Assembly (NCBI RefSeq): GCF_019175385.1
Contig: NC_083341.1
Coordinates: 20,902,203-20,966,202 of the forward strand
Source: Lycium barbarum
Lineage: Eukaryota; Streptophyta; Magnoliopsida; Solanales; Solanaceae
Direction of reading: 5' to 3'
Length of the DNA: 64,000 nucleotides
In this document: positions 21,348 to 33,774 of the stretch, one piece after another
Position numbering within the stretch: the stretch's first letter is position 1
Layout: each line of letters begins with the position of its first letter
Program-made: the position numbers and the translations under genes
Notes under the pieces: model-generated
Seen by the model: the letters and a program-made list of their open reading frames with translations, nothing else
What the model was told of the DNA's origin: nothing
The model's database searches: none

Positions 21348-24209
21348 TGTTACATCCCATGTTTTCATACGTTGGAAAGCGTGTGAGTTAAATGACACTC
21401 GTAACGGAGACGAGGTTATCCCCCAAGATTATTGGTGGTTAGAGTGATTACGGATGTATCATAAGGATTAGAAGTTAAACAAATCGAAGAAGATAAGTTT
21501 CATCAATGTTCGAAACTTATTCGAATGAAATACGGTCAAAGCTATAACATCCCGTATTTTTGGACCAGGAAATGTAACCGTCTAACATGTGCAAATTTTA
21601 CCGAGGCCGTAGGATTTGGTCATATTCAAGCATGAAAATCAAGAACTCGGTGTATACGAGGAATGAAGTCCCAAAATGATTTTAGATGGAAAAGTGTGAC
21701 GACGATGATTGCAAATAATATTTTATGTATGGCAAATGAGGTTGTGGACTAGTGTTATATTACATGGTCATGATAATGGGTATATGAATTATGTTAAAGG
21801 TGATTACAGTTTAAGTGAATTGAGATCAAGAAATTAATTACATGTGTAATTGGTTGAATTTTGAAGTATAGTGAAAGACAAAAGGGATTAACTAGATTAT
21901 TAGTGGAAAAATCCATGAATTTCCACGTGGCACTTTTATGCAAGGGGAAGAAATGACTCTTTTATATACAATTTGGTGGCTATGTGTTGCAATTATAGTA
22001 AGTGCTAAAGTGGCCCCACTTTCCATTTATATAAAATAAAAGAAAGGGAGAAGAAGATAATTATCCCATTACTTTATTTGTGTAAGACAATTATGTGACT
22101 AAGTTTCCTTACACGTGGTTGTCCACTAAGTGAATGATGAACATGTTTTTTTCCACTAAATTGGACGGTATATATCTCTTCTATATAGGAGTAAAAGTTC
22201 TCAATCTTTCCCAAGTTATATAAAACGAATAGATAGGCACTTTTCTCTTCCTCCATGGATATAACATTTTGATCCAACGTAGCTCACTCAATTGAGCAAC
22301 TCTTTTCCAATATGACCTAGATTTCATTCCACTTTTCCAAGAGCTTCATAGGTAAGGTTATCTCGTGGTCTATGCACGATTATTTCTCCGTCGATTTCTT
22401 GATTCTAACGTCGTGTTCCTTCGGATCCTAGCAAATCGGAGATTTCTTCAAAGAGAAGTAATGTAAAAAAAGAATATTTCTTGGCATATAAGGTAAGAAT
22501 TCTTTTATTCTTGATATATTTAACTTCGTCCGGGCCATAGCTAAATCGCGGGATGAGAAATACGGAATTAATAGCGGGACATCGGATAAATTATTGTTGT
22601 TGTTGTTGTGTGGGCTAATTTGAGGTATATTTTTTTGTTGTGTTGTAGCTTGAAATGGTTGGAGTAACTTAAGTATATTGTTGTTGTTGTCATTGATAAA
22701 ATTGGAGGAGTGTGTTTGATAAAAGTGTTCGGGCTTGTCGCTCGTCGTGAAATATTTGTGACTTGTTGTTGCTACATGGTATCTTGTTATTGATGTATAT
22801 ACACTTGCTGGATTGTTCTGGTTGTTGTTGTTGATATATGGAGTTTGGGAAAATGAGAAGAACAGGGGAGGTGCTGCCCATTTTGTTTTAGGATAAGTTA
22901 AAGTTTCATTATACGATTAAAAGAATCGTTTGTATAATTAACGATAGTATCGTTGTTGTTAGATATAGATCGTGGAGCAGATACGAGTTGAGTTCTTGAG
23001 CCGTTGAGCTAAGACCAGGTATGTTAAGGCTATTCCCTTTTTCTTCATTTGGCATGATCCTATGAAACGAACGACAAACGTATAAACTCCAAAAGTGACT
23101 CCTACTCTTAGAACATCAGAATGACATATATCCTTGTTTCCAAAGGCTATCTTTTTATATATTATTTCATATCTATAATTCCAAAGGCTTCACATATTGA
23201 TATTAGTGCTTCTTAATGGTACTTGAGGATCTTACGTTTCTACATCATATCATCATATCATCATATCATAAGAGTCTTATGAGTCTCACTGGCATTCATT
23301 TGCATCTATATATATGTATACATTATGTTACTGACACCGAGCCGCGCTATAGTCGGCTGGGTACGGTACGTAGATGTGCAACCACTGATCAGTTGGCTAT
23401 TCACACCGAGTCCCTTACGAAAGGGCCGGGTACGGTATATATTTACATTTTACCGAGTCCCTTACTAAAGGGCCGGGTATGGTATATATTTACATTTCAC
23501 CGAGTCCCTTACTAAAGGGGTCGGGTATGGTATATATTTACACTTCTAGTCATTGCCTTTGGGGCTACTTACATTGTTATTCTCTGCCTTCGGGGCTATT
23601 CGTATTACAGGTAGTTTCTTGTACTTTCATTATGACTTATATCTCATTCTTTATGATTACTGCTGCCTTACATACTCGGTACATTGTTCGTACTGACGTC
23701 TTTTCCTGGGGGCGCTGTGTTCACGCCACGCAGACCCAAATTATTTTGCACGAAAGATTATACAGGAGACTGACTATAGGGTATTCCCAGGCTATCAGCT
23801 GGATTGGCAAACTCCATTTCATTCGGAGTATAGCCGAGTCAGAGTATTTCTTTATGATTTGAGTTAGATGCATTATGGGTATGTTGGGGCCCTGTCCCAA
23901 ATTATGTTTTGATATCATGTTCTACATTAGAGACTTTTGCAGACAGAGTCATGTATATAGTATGTCAGTCTTGTAAGCGGCTATGTAAGCCAACATATCA
24001 TTTTGCATTACTTTACGGACTCATATTATTACAAATTTTACTTGATTTAAGAAATATGAAAAAAATGTTTTGAAAAGCTTTCATTATGCATATCATTTTC
24101 ATGATTAAGAGTCCAGTGAGATTATGAGTATAACGAGAACCAGCGGGTTTGCTCGGCCCTAAGTAAGGGTCGGGTGCCCATCATGCCCTATCAGGATTGG
24201 GGTATGACA
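21348..24209 (+). repeat. Left (5') LTR of element A
   Basis: 2,862 bp from TGTTACATCCC to GGTATGACA. It contains a CTATAGTCGGC segment near 23350, three tandem units beginning ACCGAGTCCCTTAC between about 23407 and 23540, and the shared module ending GTACTGACGTC near 23690-23700. No gene; the 99- and 127-residue open frames at 23216-23862 run through the tandem repeats and have no family resemblance. Confidence 0.92.
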
Positions 24210-24212
24210 AAG

Positions 24213-24224
24213 TGGTATCAGAGC
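24213..24224 (+). other. Primer binding site of element A (initiator tRNA-Met type)
   Basis: TGGTATCAGAGC, three bases after the LTR end, complementary to the 3' end of plant initiator tRNA-Met. It would prime minus-strand DNA synthesis. Confidence 0.9.
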
Positions 24225-27200
24225 AGTTCGTCCTAGGGGTTGTCTGCAAAGTCGTGTCTAGTAGAGTCTTGTTTATGGTGTGGTGCGCGCCACATTTTTA
24301 AACAGGAGGCTACAAGGCCTTTAGGATGGTTACTTTTCTTTCATATCTAAGATCGTGCGATAGAGCCAAGCCATAGGAGATGAGATTCCTTATACTAACC
24401 CTTGATTTCAGCAGAAGAACTGTATCGATAGAAGAAAGTGAGTGATGATATTGGAAGTTACAGAGGTAAGTCACTTCGTTGAGGCTACGTTATCAGAATA
24501 TGTATTTATATGATAATGGATTGGTTGTCATAGAGGTAAGTCAGTGTAAGTACAACAAAGGAATTGATTAAATGTATCTCTTGATGATAAGTTCAGTTAT
24601 AAGTTTGTCAACTAAACAAATTAAATGAATCAGTACAAAGGTAAGCAACGGTACTAAAGATGTATGTCGGGTAAGGTAAGAATATTGAGGTATGATTGAA
24701 ATGTAAAGCTGAAGAATGAAAGGGAAAGTAAATAGGAAGGTATAACAGGGCAGATCGCTAAAGGATCAGGTATATCTTGAGGTGTGATATATGAGGTAAG
24801 TTTCGACATCTTTGTACTTTTTACTTGAAATTGGGAGCCCTGTGTGGCCGAGATATGTCGTGTATATATTAGCCCTGTGAGGCATTGTTGGTATTTGCTG
24901 CGTGCAGGTTTGGGATAGTAAGAAATATAGAGGAAACTCTGCCGAAATTTTCCTAGAATTTAAAGGAGATAAGATATAAGCTTGTAATATGTCCTAACAG
25001 GAAAAGATGTTGTGTAAAAAGTAATGGCGGGACAGGATTAAGTTAGGAGTATCGTTGACAACTACAAGAAATGAGTTAAATGTTGTTGAATTGATAGTAA
25101 CGGTAATTATAAGATCGACATTGATATGGTAAAGAGAAATACCAGAGTAAATTAGGGAGATTGGTAGTACTAAAACATGACATAGAAGAAAAAGGGTAAC
25201 TCCAATAGAGTGTGATACTGAAGTATTGATTGGATGGATAAGCACAAGTAAAATACGACAAGTCTATTAGCAAAATAAAGTAACAACATGACTAAGACAG
25301 GGGTACGAAATACGAAAGGTAAGACAACTAACGTGGTAAGTGTAATAGGGCTAATCAGAAAGAGTAACAGGTTAAGTATGCTTACTTCACGAGGTTTATT
25401 CTATTTTATAAGCAGGCTTGAGAATGAGATCAAAAAGTGTCACTCTATAGAGTTGATTATGATCAGGATATAATAAGAACGTAGAAAGAACTATAATACA
25501 AAGTAAGTAAAGTATAGCGAGAAAATGGCTAAAGATGTGACATGTTCTATATGAATGGAGAATGAATGCAAGTGTGAAACCAATAATTGAGCCATGGAGC
25601 AGTAGATAAGAAAGCCTATAAGACCTTGTAGGAAAAGGATCAGCATAATAAGGATGAGAGGGGATGATCAAAATGAACAGAATAAGTTTTGGAAGCAAAG
25701 AATGCATTGTATAGAAGTAATATAATCTAAAAGACAAAGCGGTACTGAGTTAAGAATAGGGTTCCTTGTGCAAGGAATAAAGGATTGGTTATAAAAAGGG
25801 AGATAATAAGATAAATTGAGGAGGAAAGAATGTAAATAAATAAGTATGGGTATAGAAAGAAAAGGAATTATGCAAAGTACGCACACTTGAGAAGTAGTCG
25901 TATCATTAAAAAAAAAGATGCATCTCCTACGAATATCCTATACCAAGACAGAACGAGTAAAGTATATAAAGGAATAAGTTGGAAAGAAAAATGTGGCCAT
26001 GAGTTATGAGTTTACCGTATGACGATAAAGTAATAAAGCAAGGCTATCATCAACGCCAAATACAATATGATTATGATTGGTTTTGAAATCAATATTGAGT
26101 GTAACACAAGAGTAAAAAAGTATGAGGCGTATGAGGCATAAGGGGTATTAGCTGCGCATGAGACTAAGATCCTTGAAAACAAAGATGGCAAGTTTAAGGG
26201 AAAATACATTACGGTTACTATAAGTCGATTACGGGAAAGGGAGGAATAAGTTGAGATGGGAAGAAAAGGGAAAGAAGACGCTATAACTGAACTCTTAGTA
26301 TCGAAGAATGGGATAAATGATATTACATGGATGGTATGGATAGCTAGACATACTACTATTTCGAGTATCCCTGTGGGACAAAAGTTGTTAATTGGAGTAG
26401 ATGTAGACATTGACTCATAACTAATGGTTGAGCTAAGTAAAATACATCCTTGTTTGGATTGCTATATTGATTGTATTACGTGATTACAAAACTGCAAGAT
26501 GAGTATGTTAAGACTTCACATATGAATTACTGTAGCTATAAATTATGGGAAATGACATGAATATGATTCAGTATAATAAGGGAATTGAGGAAAGGGATAC
26601 ATGAATTCAAGATTGGAAGTGAGGAAACAGATTTTAGAATGGTATAAGTAAGACCCTTAAAGGGGGGGGGGGGGGGGGGGGGAAGGGAGTAAGGAAAATA
26701 CAAGTGTAGAGATTGAAACGATGAATCCTAAGATGTGACAGATATAGACTCTAAAAAAAAGTGAGAGTTATGCAGAAATGAGTCTAATAGCTAGTAAATA
26801 AATAAACAAGAATCGAGCGGGTATCTGAGACTGTACTGGAAATCATTCGTGAAGACCTTGAACAACATGCCATTGAGAGCAAATAACTCAAGGAATATTG
26901 TAAAGGATAGTAATGCTATACTGGAATAGAGGAAATGAACTAACAATAGAGTTGTTTGTTAATGATATTGCGATTTATAAGTGACAACTAAGAAGGGACA
27001 TAAAGTTTTCTAAAATAGAATATAAGATGTGATAATCAAGGGACAAATAAAGGAAAGAAAAGAGTACGACGAGATAAGTTACAACAGATAGCCAAAAGAG
27101 TTTTGGTATGTATGAGATATGTAAAATAGAACGAACCAAAGGAAGGGAAGTTTACAATTAAGATTAGATGTTCATACACAAATCATAAAAGAATGGTTAT

Positions 27201-28260
27201 GTAACCTGGAAGTATTTACATGTCGAGAATGAGACCAATTGGGTACTTAAAAAGAGGAGTAAGAGGTAAGCAAGAATAGTGTGTTTGTGATACTTCAGGT
27301 CAGTTGGGGGAAAACATATGGTAAATTGAGTTGAAATGTTGAGTTGGAATTATAATTAAGGACAAATAGGACAATTACTATGAATATGATATAAGTATAT
27401 GTTATATGTTTCTTACGATAGCCCCAGGGTGTGTTAGATTACTTACGAATTCGATAGGATCATCGAATAAAGGGGGTTTTACCAGAAGAATATTACGCCT
27501 TGGAACTTTTATTTTTGTATCATTGTGGTTATAGAGAATTTCCAACAGTTTACCAAAGGGTTATGAAATTCTCGAAATTATGAAGCCTTTAATGAGTCGA
27601 CGAGGGGCACCTACGACAGGACATCTCAGATTGAATTTATCTAGGCTCTACAGATGTGAATCAATAGTATTATCATGGTCATATGGAAGAAAGGAAGTGG
27701 GAGAGATTTGCAAAGCATGCGAGACTTAATACCATTATTGAGCAAGAAAAAGGATCGACGAGTACGAGTATCAAGGAGGATCATATCAGGAAAGTGACTC
27801 ACTTATATCTCTTGAAAGGATATTCTTGAGGAATCAATGGAGTATTGCAACCGATAGTTATTACTAAGAAGGAAACTCATTTCAACTATTCAAAGGGAAT
27901 GTTATAGATAGTGCATGTCAGAGGATTAAAATGATGACTCCAAGAAAGAGGTACGCTGCAGACTATGCGACCTAAATAAAGAACAGGAGTAGACCTATAA
28001 GAATTAGAAGAGAGAACAAGAGGAACGACGACTCCAAAAGAAGAAAAACTCGACTTAAGCTCCAAGTACAGATAGATATAGCAAGTTGCAGTCAATTACG
28101 GAAGTAACTATATTATGACCACATTCTTTGGAAATTCAATAATAACTGATATGAGGTGGAGAATGGTACTAAGTTAAGCAAGGAGAGGCACGACATGATA
28201 GAAGAGTAATTGATTCGTCATAAGATCACCATAACCAGTATACTTATACAGGACCATTTT
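24225..28260 (+). other. Non-coding internal region of element A
   Basis: About 4 kb, purine-rich and C-poor on the sense strand, with stops in all sense frames. The first 190 bases resemble the leaders of elements B and C (shared AGGAGGCTACA and GTGCGATAGAGCCAAG). An internal run of 22-23 G lies near 26661-26683. Antisense open frames up to 132 codons exist but show no recognisable domain. Confidence 0.75.
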
Positions 28261-28296
28261 AACATTCGAGGACGAATGTTCTAAAGGGGGGAAGGA
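28261..28296 (+). other. Hairpin plus polypurine tract of element A
   Basis: AACATTCGAGGACGAATGTT (28261-28280) is a perfect 8-bp stem around AGGA. It is followed by CTAAAGGGGGGAAGGA, which abuts the LTR at 28297. Confidence 0.9.
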
Positions 28297-29313
28297 TGTT
28301 ACATCCCATGTTTTCATACGTTGGAAAGCGTGTGAGTTAAATGACACTAGTAACGGAGACGAGGTTATCCCCCAAGATTATAGGTGGTTAGAGTGATTAC
28401 AGATGTATCATAAGGATTAGAAGTTAAACAAATCGAAGAAGATAAGTTTTATCAATGTTCGAAACTTATTTGAATGAAATACGGTCCAAGCTATAACATC
28501 CCGTATTTTTGGACCAGGAAATGGAACCGTCCAACATGTGAAAATTTTACTGAGGCCGTAGGATTTTGTCATATTCAAGCATGAAAATCAAGAACTCGGT
28601 GTACACGTGGAATGAAGTCCCAAAAAAATTTAAGATGGAAAAGTGTGACGACGATGATTGCAAATAGTATTTCATGTATGGCAAATGAGGCTGTGGACTA
28701 GTGTTATATTACATGGTCATGGTAATGGGTATATGGAGTATGTTAAAGGTGATCACAGTTTAAGTGAATTGAGATCAAGAAATTAATTACATGTGTAATT
28801 GGTTGAACTTTGAAGTATAGTGAAAGACAAAAGGGATTAACTAGATTATTAGTGGACAAATCCATGAATTTCCACGTGGCACTTTTATGAAAGGGGAAGA
28901 AATGACTCTTTTATATACAATTTGGTGGCTATGTGTTGCAATTATAGTAAGTGCTAAAGTGGCCCCACTTTCCATTTATATAAAATGAAAGAAAGGGAGA
29001 AGAAGATAATTATCCCATTACTTTATTTGTGTAAGACAATTATGTGACTAAGTTTCCTTACACGTGGTTGTCCACTAAGTGAATGATGAACATGTTTTTT
29101 TCCACTAAATTGGACGGTATATATCTCTTCTATATAGGAGTAAAAATTCTCAATCTTTCCCAAGTTATATCAAACGAATAGATAGGCACTTTTCTCTTCC
29201 TCCATGGATATAACATTTTGATCCAAAGTAGCTCACTCAATTGAGCAACTCTTTTCCAATATGACCTAGATTTCATTCCTCTTTTCCAAGAGCTTCGTAG
29301 GTAAGGTTATCTC
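28297..29313 (+). repeat. Right (3') LTR of element A, part 1
   Basis: Near-identical to the start of the left LTR (21348 onward). Interrupted after the ATCTC at 29309-29313 by element B; the LTR resumes at 38602. Confidence 0.93.
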
Positions 29314-29929
29314 TGTCACACACCCAATGAGGAGTATGAAAGGCTTCGACCCGTAGGCCGAGAGTCACCTAGCTTAACTGTTACTTGGACATCACATACC
29401 ATAACTCAAAGAACATCTGCTCGCGGAAAAGGGCTAACATAGAAATATTCGATAATTCAACACATATGTACATATGCGGACCGGCAAGGTCGCTGCAACA
29501 TAAAGTATATCATAAAGCCGACAAGGCTATCAGAACAATATCAAGAAGCCAAAACAAGGCCGACAAGGCCATACATAATATTTACATATCGCACAATGTC
29601 CATGAGCCTCTAAGAGTATACATATGAACATATATTATACTAACAGAAAAGTACCCAAAAGATAGCAAGCCCGGAGTAGTGGTACTTGCTAACACCGCTG
29701 AAGCTAGAAAATCCTACTATGGTTGCTCCTCGATGATTCTGTCAGAGCCTGCAGCACGAAATGCAGCGTCCCTGGGCAATGGGACATCAGTACGGATAAA
29801 AGTACTAAGTATGTAAGGCAGGAGGGTAACAACATAATTAAGATAAAATGTGACATTAATATAGGCAAAAGAAAAACCGAACATCTGGAAGTAGCACAAA
29901 ATGCAATGCATGATAAAATCATTTGTATG

Positions 29930-29988
<59 letters not shown>

Positions 29989-30974
29989 TCCATGCCCGGC
30001 CGTAAGGCTCGGTGTTATATATGTAAGATCATGCCCGACCATTAAGGCTCGGTGTTTTCATCATTAGCTCGCGTCCGGGGCAATATCATAACATGCCCAC
30101 TGCAGTGGTGTGCGCATTTACGCGCCATGCCCAGCCGACTATAGCGCGGCACGGTGTAGTAAAATAGTGCTTTACATTTATTCATACGTATATACAATTA
30201 TTGATCTGGACCGGAAAAAAAAAAACTGTGCAAGACTCCGCTTTCCTTCCACGATGCGGACGGAAAGCGCAAAGTTCTGAGGCTTTCCGCTTTCCTTCCG
30301 CGATGCGGAAGGAAAGCCTGATCCTGGAGCTGATTTTGGATGAGAAGTCCATGATCTGGTCTTGGCCTTTCGGAGTGATATAAGGTCGGTAGCCTCTGAA
30401 TAGCTTATGGAATTCGTATCGAGTCTAAAGGAGTAATCGATGATGATAAGTAAAATAATATTTCAAGAATCAATAAAATAACAAGCGAACACCTTACATA
30501 CCTTATCCGTCAAGCCACCACTTAAAGAGTTCCTTATATCGAAGCTTGCCCTTCACCCGAGCCTATATATCGAGAAATATATCATTAATCATACTTTCAT
30601 CACATTTCCATCAACTTATAAGTACTAATTATGGAAAACTAATTTGGGTTACAAAAATTTGGGCAGCATCTCCCCTATATCAACGACTTCCTTCAAATAC
30701 CAAAACAACTCCCAAACAATACCAACAACATCAACAACAACATCCTCAACATTCTACAATATAAATATATGTATTTTCATCCAAAAATACATAGTTTTGG
30801 CCTACCCTTGATTTGCTTGGTCCCAGAGTTTTTCATAGTTTATTATACGAACCTAAACCCTCGTAACCATGAGATAGATGCATACAATCTCGTATATCGT
30901 AGGAAATGCTCCACGTCTAGACTTAAACAACTAACGCCTAATAGATTTCACGTACAAGACTACGAGGTGTAACA
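29314..30974 (-). repeat. 3' LTR of element B (shortened)
   Basis: 1,661 bp against 2,357 bp for the other LTR. The missing bases are in at least two blocks: about 100 bp matching 37410-37510 and a longer block matching roughly 37815-38430. It contains a (TA)n run (about 29932-29985), the twin hairpins near 30235-30316 and the GTACTGA..GTC-type module near 29787-29822. Confidence 0.92.
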
Positions 30975-31207
30975 TTCTCCCCCCCCCCCCCCCTCCTTCA
31001 AAAACATTCGTCCTCGAATGTCGGATACCCGAGGGTTAATAAAATTTCCACGAAACGTTAGTAAAGTATCTCTCATGATTGGAGCACCTCTAATCTCCTA
31101 CATGTCACAAATCCTAATCACAAGTCCTACGTGATACCGTAATCAATGACACGCAGTCATACGATGATTATAATAATATTTCTCATCTTATTGAGTCTTA
31201 AGGGGGT
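30975..31207 (-). other. Polypurine tract, hairpin and 3' untranslated part of element B
   Basis: On the plus strand a run of C (about 30979-30993) and CTCCTTC flank the LTR, that is, a G-rich purine tract on the element strand. AACATTCGTCCTCGAATGT at 31003-31021 is the same hairpin as in A and C with one terminal mismatch. No coding sequence follows until the chromodomain frame. Confidence 0.85.
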
Positions 31208-31552
31208 TTAAATATAACTCTTACCTTGTAAGTGATTTGCGGATGTAGCAGAACCTTGCAAGAATTCTTTCGGAGTAGTATCATCTATGACGGGGAATAA
31301 ATGGGGATACTTGGACTTCATTTCTGCTTCGGCTTCCCATGTCATCTCTTCCCTATCTTTACTCCTCCATAGAACCTTCACTGAAGCCACGTCTTTGTTT
31401 CGGAGTCTGTGAACTTGTTTGTCGAGAATAGCAATTGGTTCTTCCTCATCTGTCAGATTTTCTATAACTTGTATATCGTCAACAGGTACGATTCTGGATG
31501 GATCTCCAATACACCTCCTAAGCATGGACACATGGAAAACTGGATGAACCGC
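31208..31552 (-). pseudogene. Element B integrase C-terminal chromodomain segment
   Basis: In frame it reads HPVFHVSMLRRCIGDPSRI, then ILDKQVHRLRNKDVASVKVLW, and WEAEAEMKSKYPHLFP. This is the chromodomain-like end of Tekay/Del-type integrases, thought to direct insertion towards modified histones (family knowledge). A TAA directly before AVHPVF (about 31552) cuts it from the rest of the integrase. The last 25 residues after PHLFP are an unconserved tail. Confidence 0.88.
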
Positions 31553-31759
31553 TTATAGCTCTGATGGAAGTTCCAATTCATAAGCCACCTGTCCTACCCT
31601 TCGGATAATCTTAAAAGGTCCGCTATATCGGGGATTAAGTTTTCCTTTCTCACCAAACCGCATCACGCCTTTCATAGGTGATATCTTCAGAAACACCCAA
31701 TCACCTACCTGAAATTCTAATTCTGTCGTCGTACATCTGCATAGGATTTCTGACGACAC
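31553..31759 (-). pseudogene. Element B integrase GPY/F-type segment, frame-shifted from the core
   Basis: Reads LEFQVGDWVFLKISPMKGVMR..GKLNPRYSGPFKI, the conserved stretch between integrase core and chromodomain. It is out of frame with the upstream core because one T is missing near 31719 (the upstream frame ends ADVRRQN then stop). Confidence 0.88.
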
Positions 31760-32850
31760 CGAGCTGTACGCAATCGCTCCTGAATAAGCTTTACCTTTTC
31801 CATAGCCTGATGAATAAGGTCTGGCCCAAATAAGTTTGCTTTTCCGACTTCAAACAAACCGGCAGGAGACCTACACTTCCTACCATAAAGAGCTTCGTAC
31901 GGAGCCATTTTGATACTGGCATGATAGCTATTGTTATAAGAAAACTCTATCAAAGGCAAATGATCATCCCAACTTCCTTGGAAATCCAGTAGACAAGCTC
32001 GTAACATATCTTCTAAGGTTTGAATAGTCCGCTCAGCTTGCCCGTCTGACTGCGGATGGAAAGCCGTACAGAGATTTACTCGAGTACCAAGACCTTCCTG
32101 AAAAGATTTCCAGAACTTTGCTGTAAACTGTGCGCCTCTGTCTGAAATAATTGACAGCGGAATGCCATGAAGGCGCACAATCTCCTTATGATATAGGTTA
32201 GCATAGTCTTCAGCAGTATAGGTAGTTCTTACTGGCAAGAAATGAGCTGATTTAGTTAACCTATCAACAATCACCCAAATAGAATCGAATTTGCGGTGAG
32301 AACAGGGCAATCCCGTGACAAAATCCATATTAATCACTTCCCACTTCCATGCTGAGATCTCTATTTCTTGTAATAAGCCACTGGGTTTCTGATGCTCGAT
32401 CTTCACCTGTTGGCAAGTGGGGCATTGAGCTACAAAGTTAGCAATATCTTTCTTTATATCATTCCACCAGTAAAATCCCTTGAGATCATGATACATCTTG
32501 GTGGACCCGGTTTGAATTGAATACCGGGAATAATAAAATTCTAACATGATCCTGTCCCGAAGCCCAGTTACATTTGGAACGCACAAACAACCTCGATGTT
32601 TGAGAAACCCGTTTGAATCCAGTTCGAAGGCTGAGATCCGATTTTGTTGCACTCCTTCCATAATGTTAATTAAAACTGGATCTTCATACTGTTGAGTCTT
32701 TACATCTGAGGCAAGAGTCGATTGGGATATATTCTGTAAAGCAATTCCAGTGTCTTCCGAATCTAGTAAGCAAACTCCCAAATTTGCTAAGCGATGAAGT
32801 TCTCTGGTCATTTCCAATTTTTTTGCTGGCACATACAATAGACTCCCCAT
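31717..32850 (-). pseudogene. Element B RNase H end and integrase core
   Basis: 377 codons. The integrase catalytic triad is present with correct spacing: D176 (INMDFV), D237 (IISDRG) and E273 (GQAERT), a D,D35E arrangement. The N-terminal zinc-binding site has kept its cysteines (C143, C146 in AQCPTCQQ). It has lost the histidines: the expected H..H region reads EFYYSRYSIQTGST, with Tyr and Gln where His is normal. The frame is separated from RNase H by a TAA after DALSRR. The core would join the element's DNA copy to the genome if expressed in a sister copy without these lesions. Confidence 0.92.
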
Positions 32851-33117
32851 TTACCTGCGACTTAGAGCATCAGCTACAACATTAGCTTTGCCGGGGTGAT
32901 ATAGAACCTCAGCATCGTAATCCTTTAGCAATTCGAGCCATATTCGTTGCCTCAAATTCAATTCCTTTTGCCTAAATATATATTGAAGGCTTTTATGGTC
33001 CGTATAAATATCGACATGAACTCCATATAAATAATGCCGCCATATCTTTAGAGCATGAATCACTGCCGCCAGCTCTAGATCATGGGTTGGATAATTTTGC
33101 TCATGTTTCCGTAGTTG
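32851..33117 (-). pseudogene. Element B RNase H C-terminal part
   Basis: Reads [21 protein letters not shown], then [14 protein letters not shown] and VVADALSRR, the Ty3/gypsy RNase H end. It is separated from the preceding RT/RNase H part by a TGA (YAS-stop-QLRKH) at about 33115-33117, most simply CGA changed to TGA. Confidence 0.9.
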
Positions 33118-33774
33118 TCAGGAGGCATAAACAATCACCTTACCATTTTGCATCAACACACAACCCAGGCCGGTGCGTGACGCATCACAGTATACAGCAT
33201 AACCCTCGGTGCCTTCTGGAAGGATGAGGACAGGGGCAGATGTCAACTTATCTTTCAATTTCTGGAAACTCCGCTCGCACGCTTCTGACCATTGAAACTT
33301 GGCCCCCTTCTGAGTTAATTTTGCAAGGGGAGCTGCTATAGAAGAAAATCCCTCTACAAATCTTCGATAATATCCAGCAAGGCCTAAGAAACTTCGGACT
33401 TCCGAAGTGGTTGTTGGTCGGGGCCAGTTCTTAACGGCTTCAATCTTCCGATCATCAACTTTAATACCTTCATCGGACACAATATGGCCTAGAAAAGCCA
33501 CTGAAGTTAGCCAAAATTCACATTTGGAAAATTTGGCATACAACCTTTGATTTCGCAATGTTTGCAACACCTTTCGGAGGTGATTAGTATGTTCCCTCTC
33601 CGAACGAGTATATACCAAGATATCGTCAATGAATACAATAACAAAAAGATCCAAGAAGGGTCGGAATATGGTGTTCATTAGCGCCATAAATGCCGCTGGA
33701 GCATTTGTCAATCCGAAGGACATAACTAAGAATTCAAATGCCCATATCTCGTTCGGAATGTCTTCCCCTTTTAC
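33118..33774 (-). pseudogene. Element B reverse transcriptase C-terminal part and RNase H start
   Basis: Contains the RT active site as FIDD (residues 31-34 of the 201-codon open part), then [48 protein letters not shown] and the RNase H start [16 protein letters not shown]. Preceded by a TGA (GYHQL-stop-VKGED) in place of the usual Arg, again a likely CGA to TGA change. Confidence 0.93.

Noticed and set aside
23216..23862. Frames of 99 and 127 codons repeated at 39456-40087
   Set aside because: They repeat because they are in the two LTRs of element A and pass through its tandem repeats; no protein family pattern.
24213..24224. tRNA-Met-like sequence
   Set aside because: Only the 12-base primer binding site complementary to the tRNA 3' end; no tRNA fold around it. 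The same holds at 36225-36236 and 47738-47749.
29704..30042. Minus-strand frame of 112 codons, and its partner at 36668-36976
   Set aside because: They lie in the two B LTRs and run through a (TA)n run; no domain, and coding sense is not expected in this part of an LTR.
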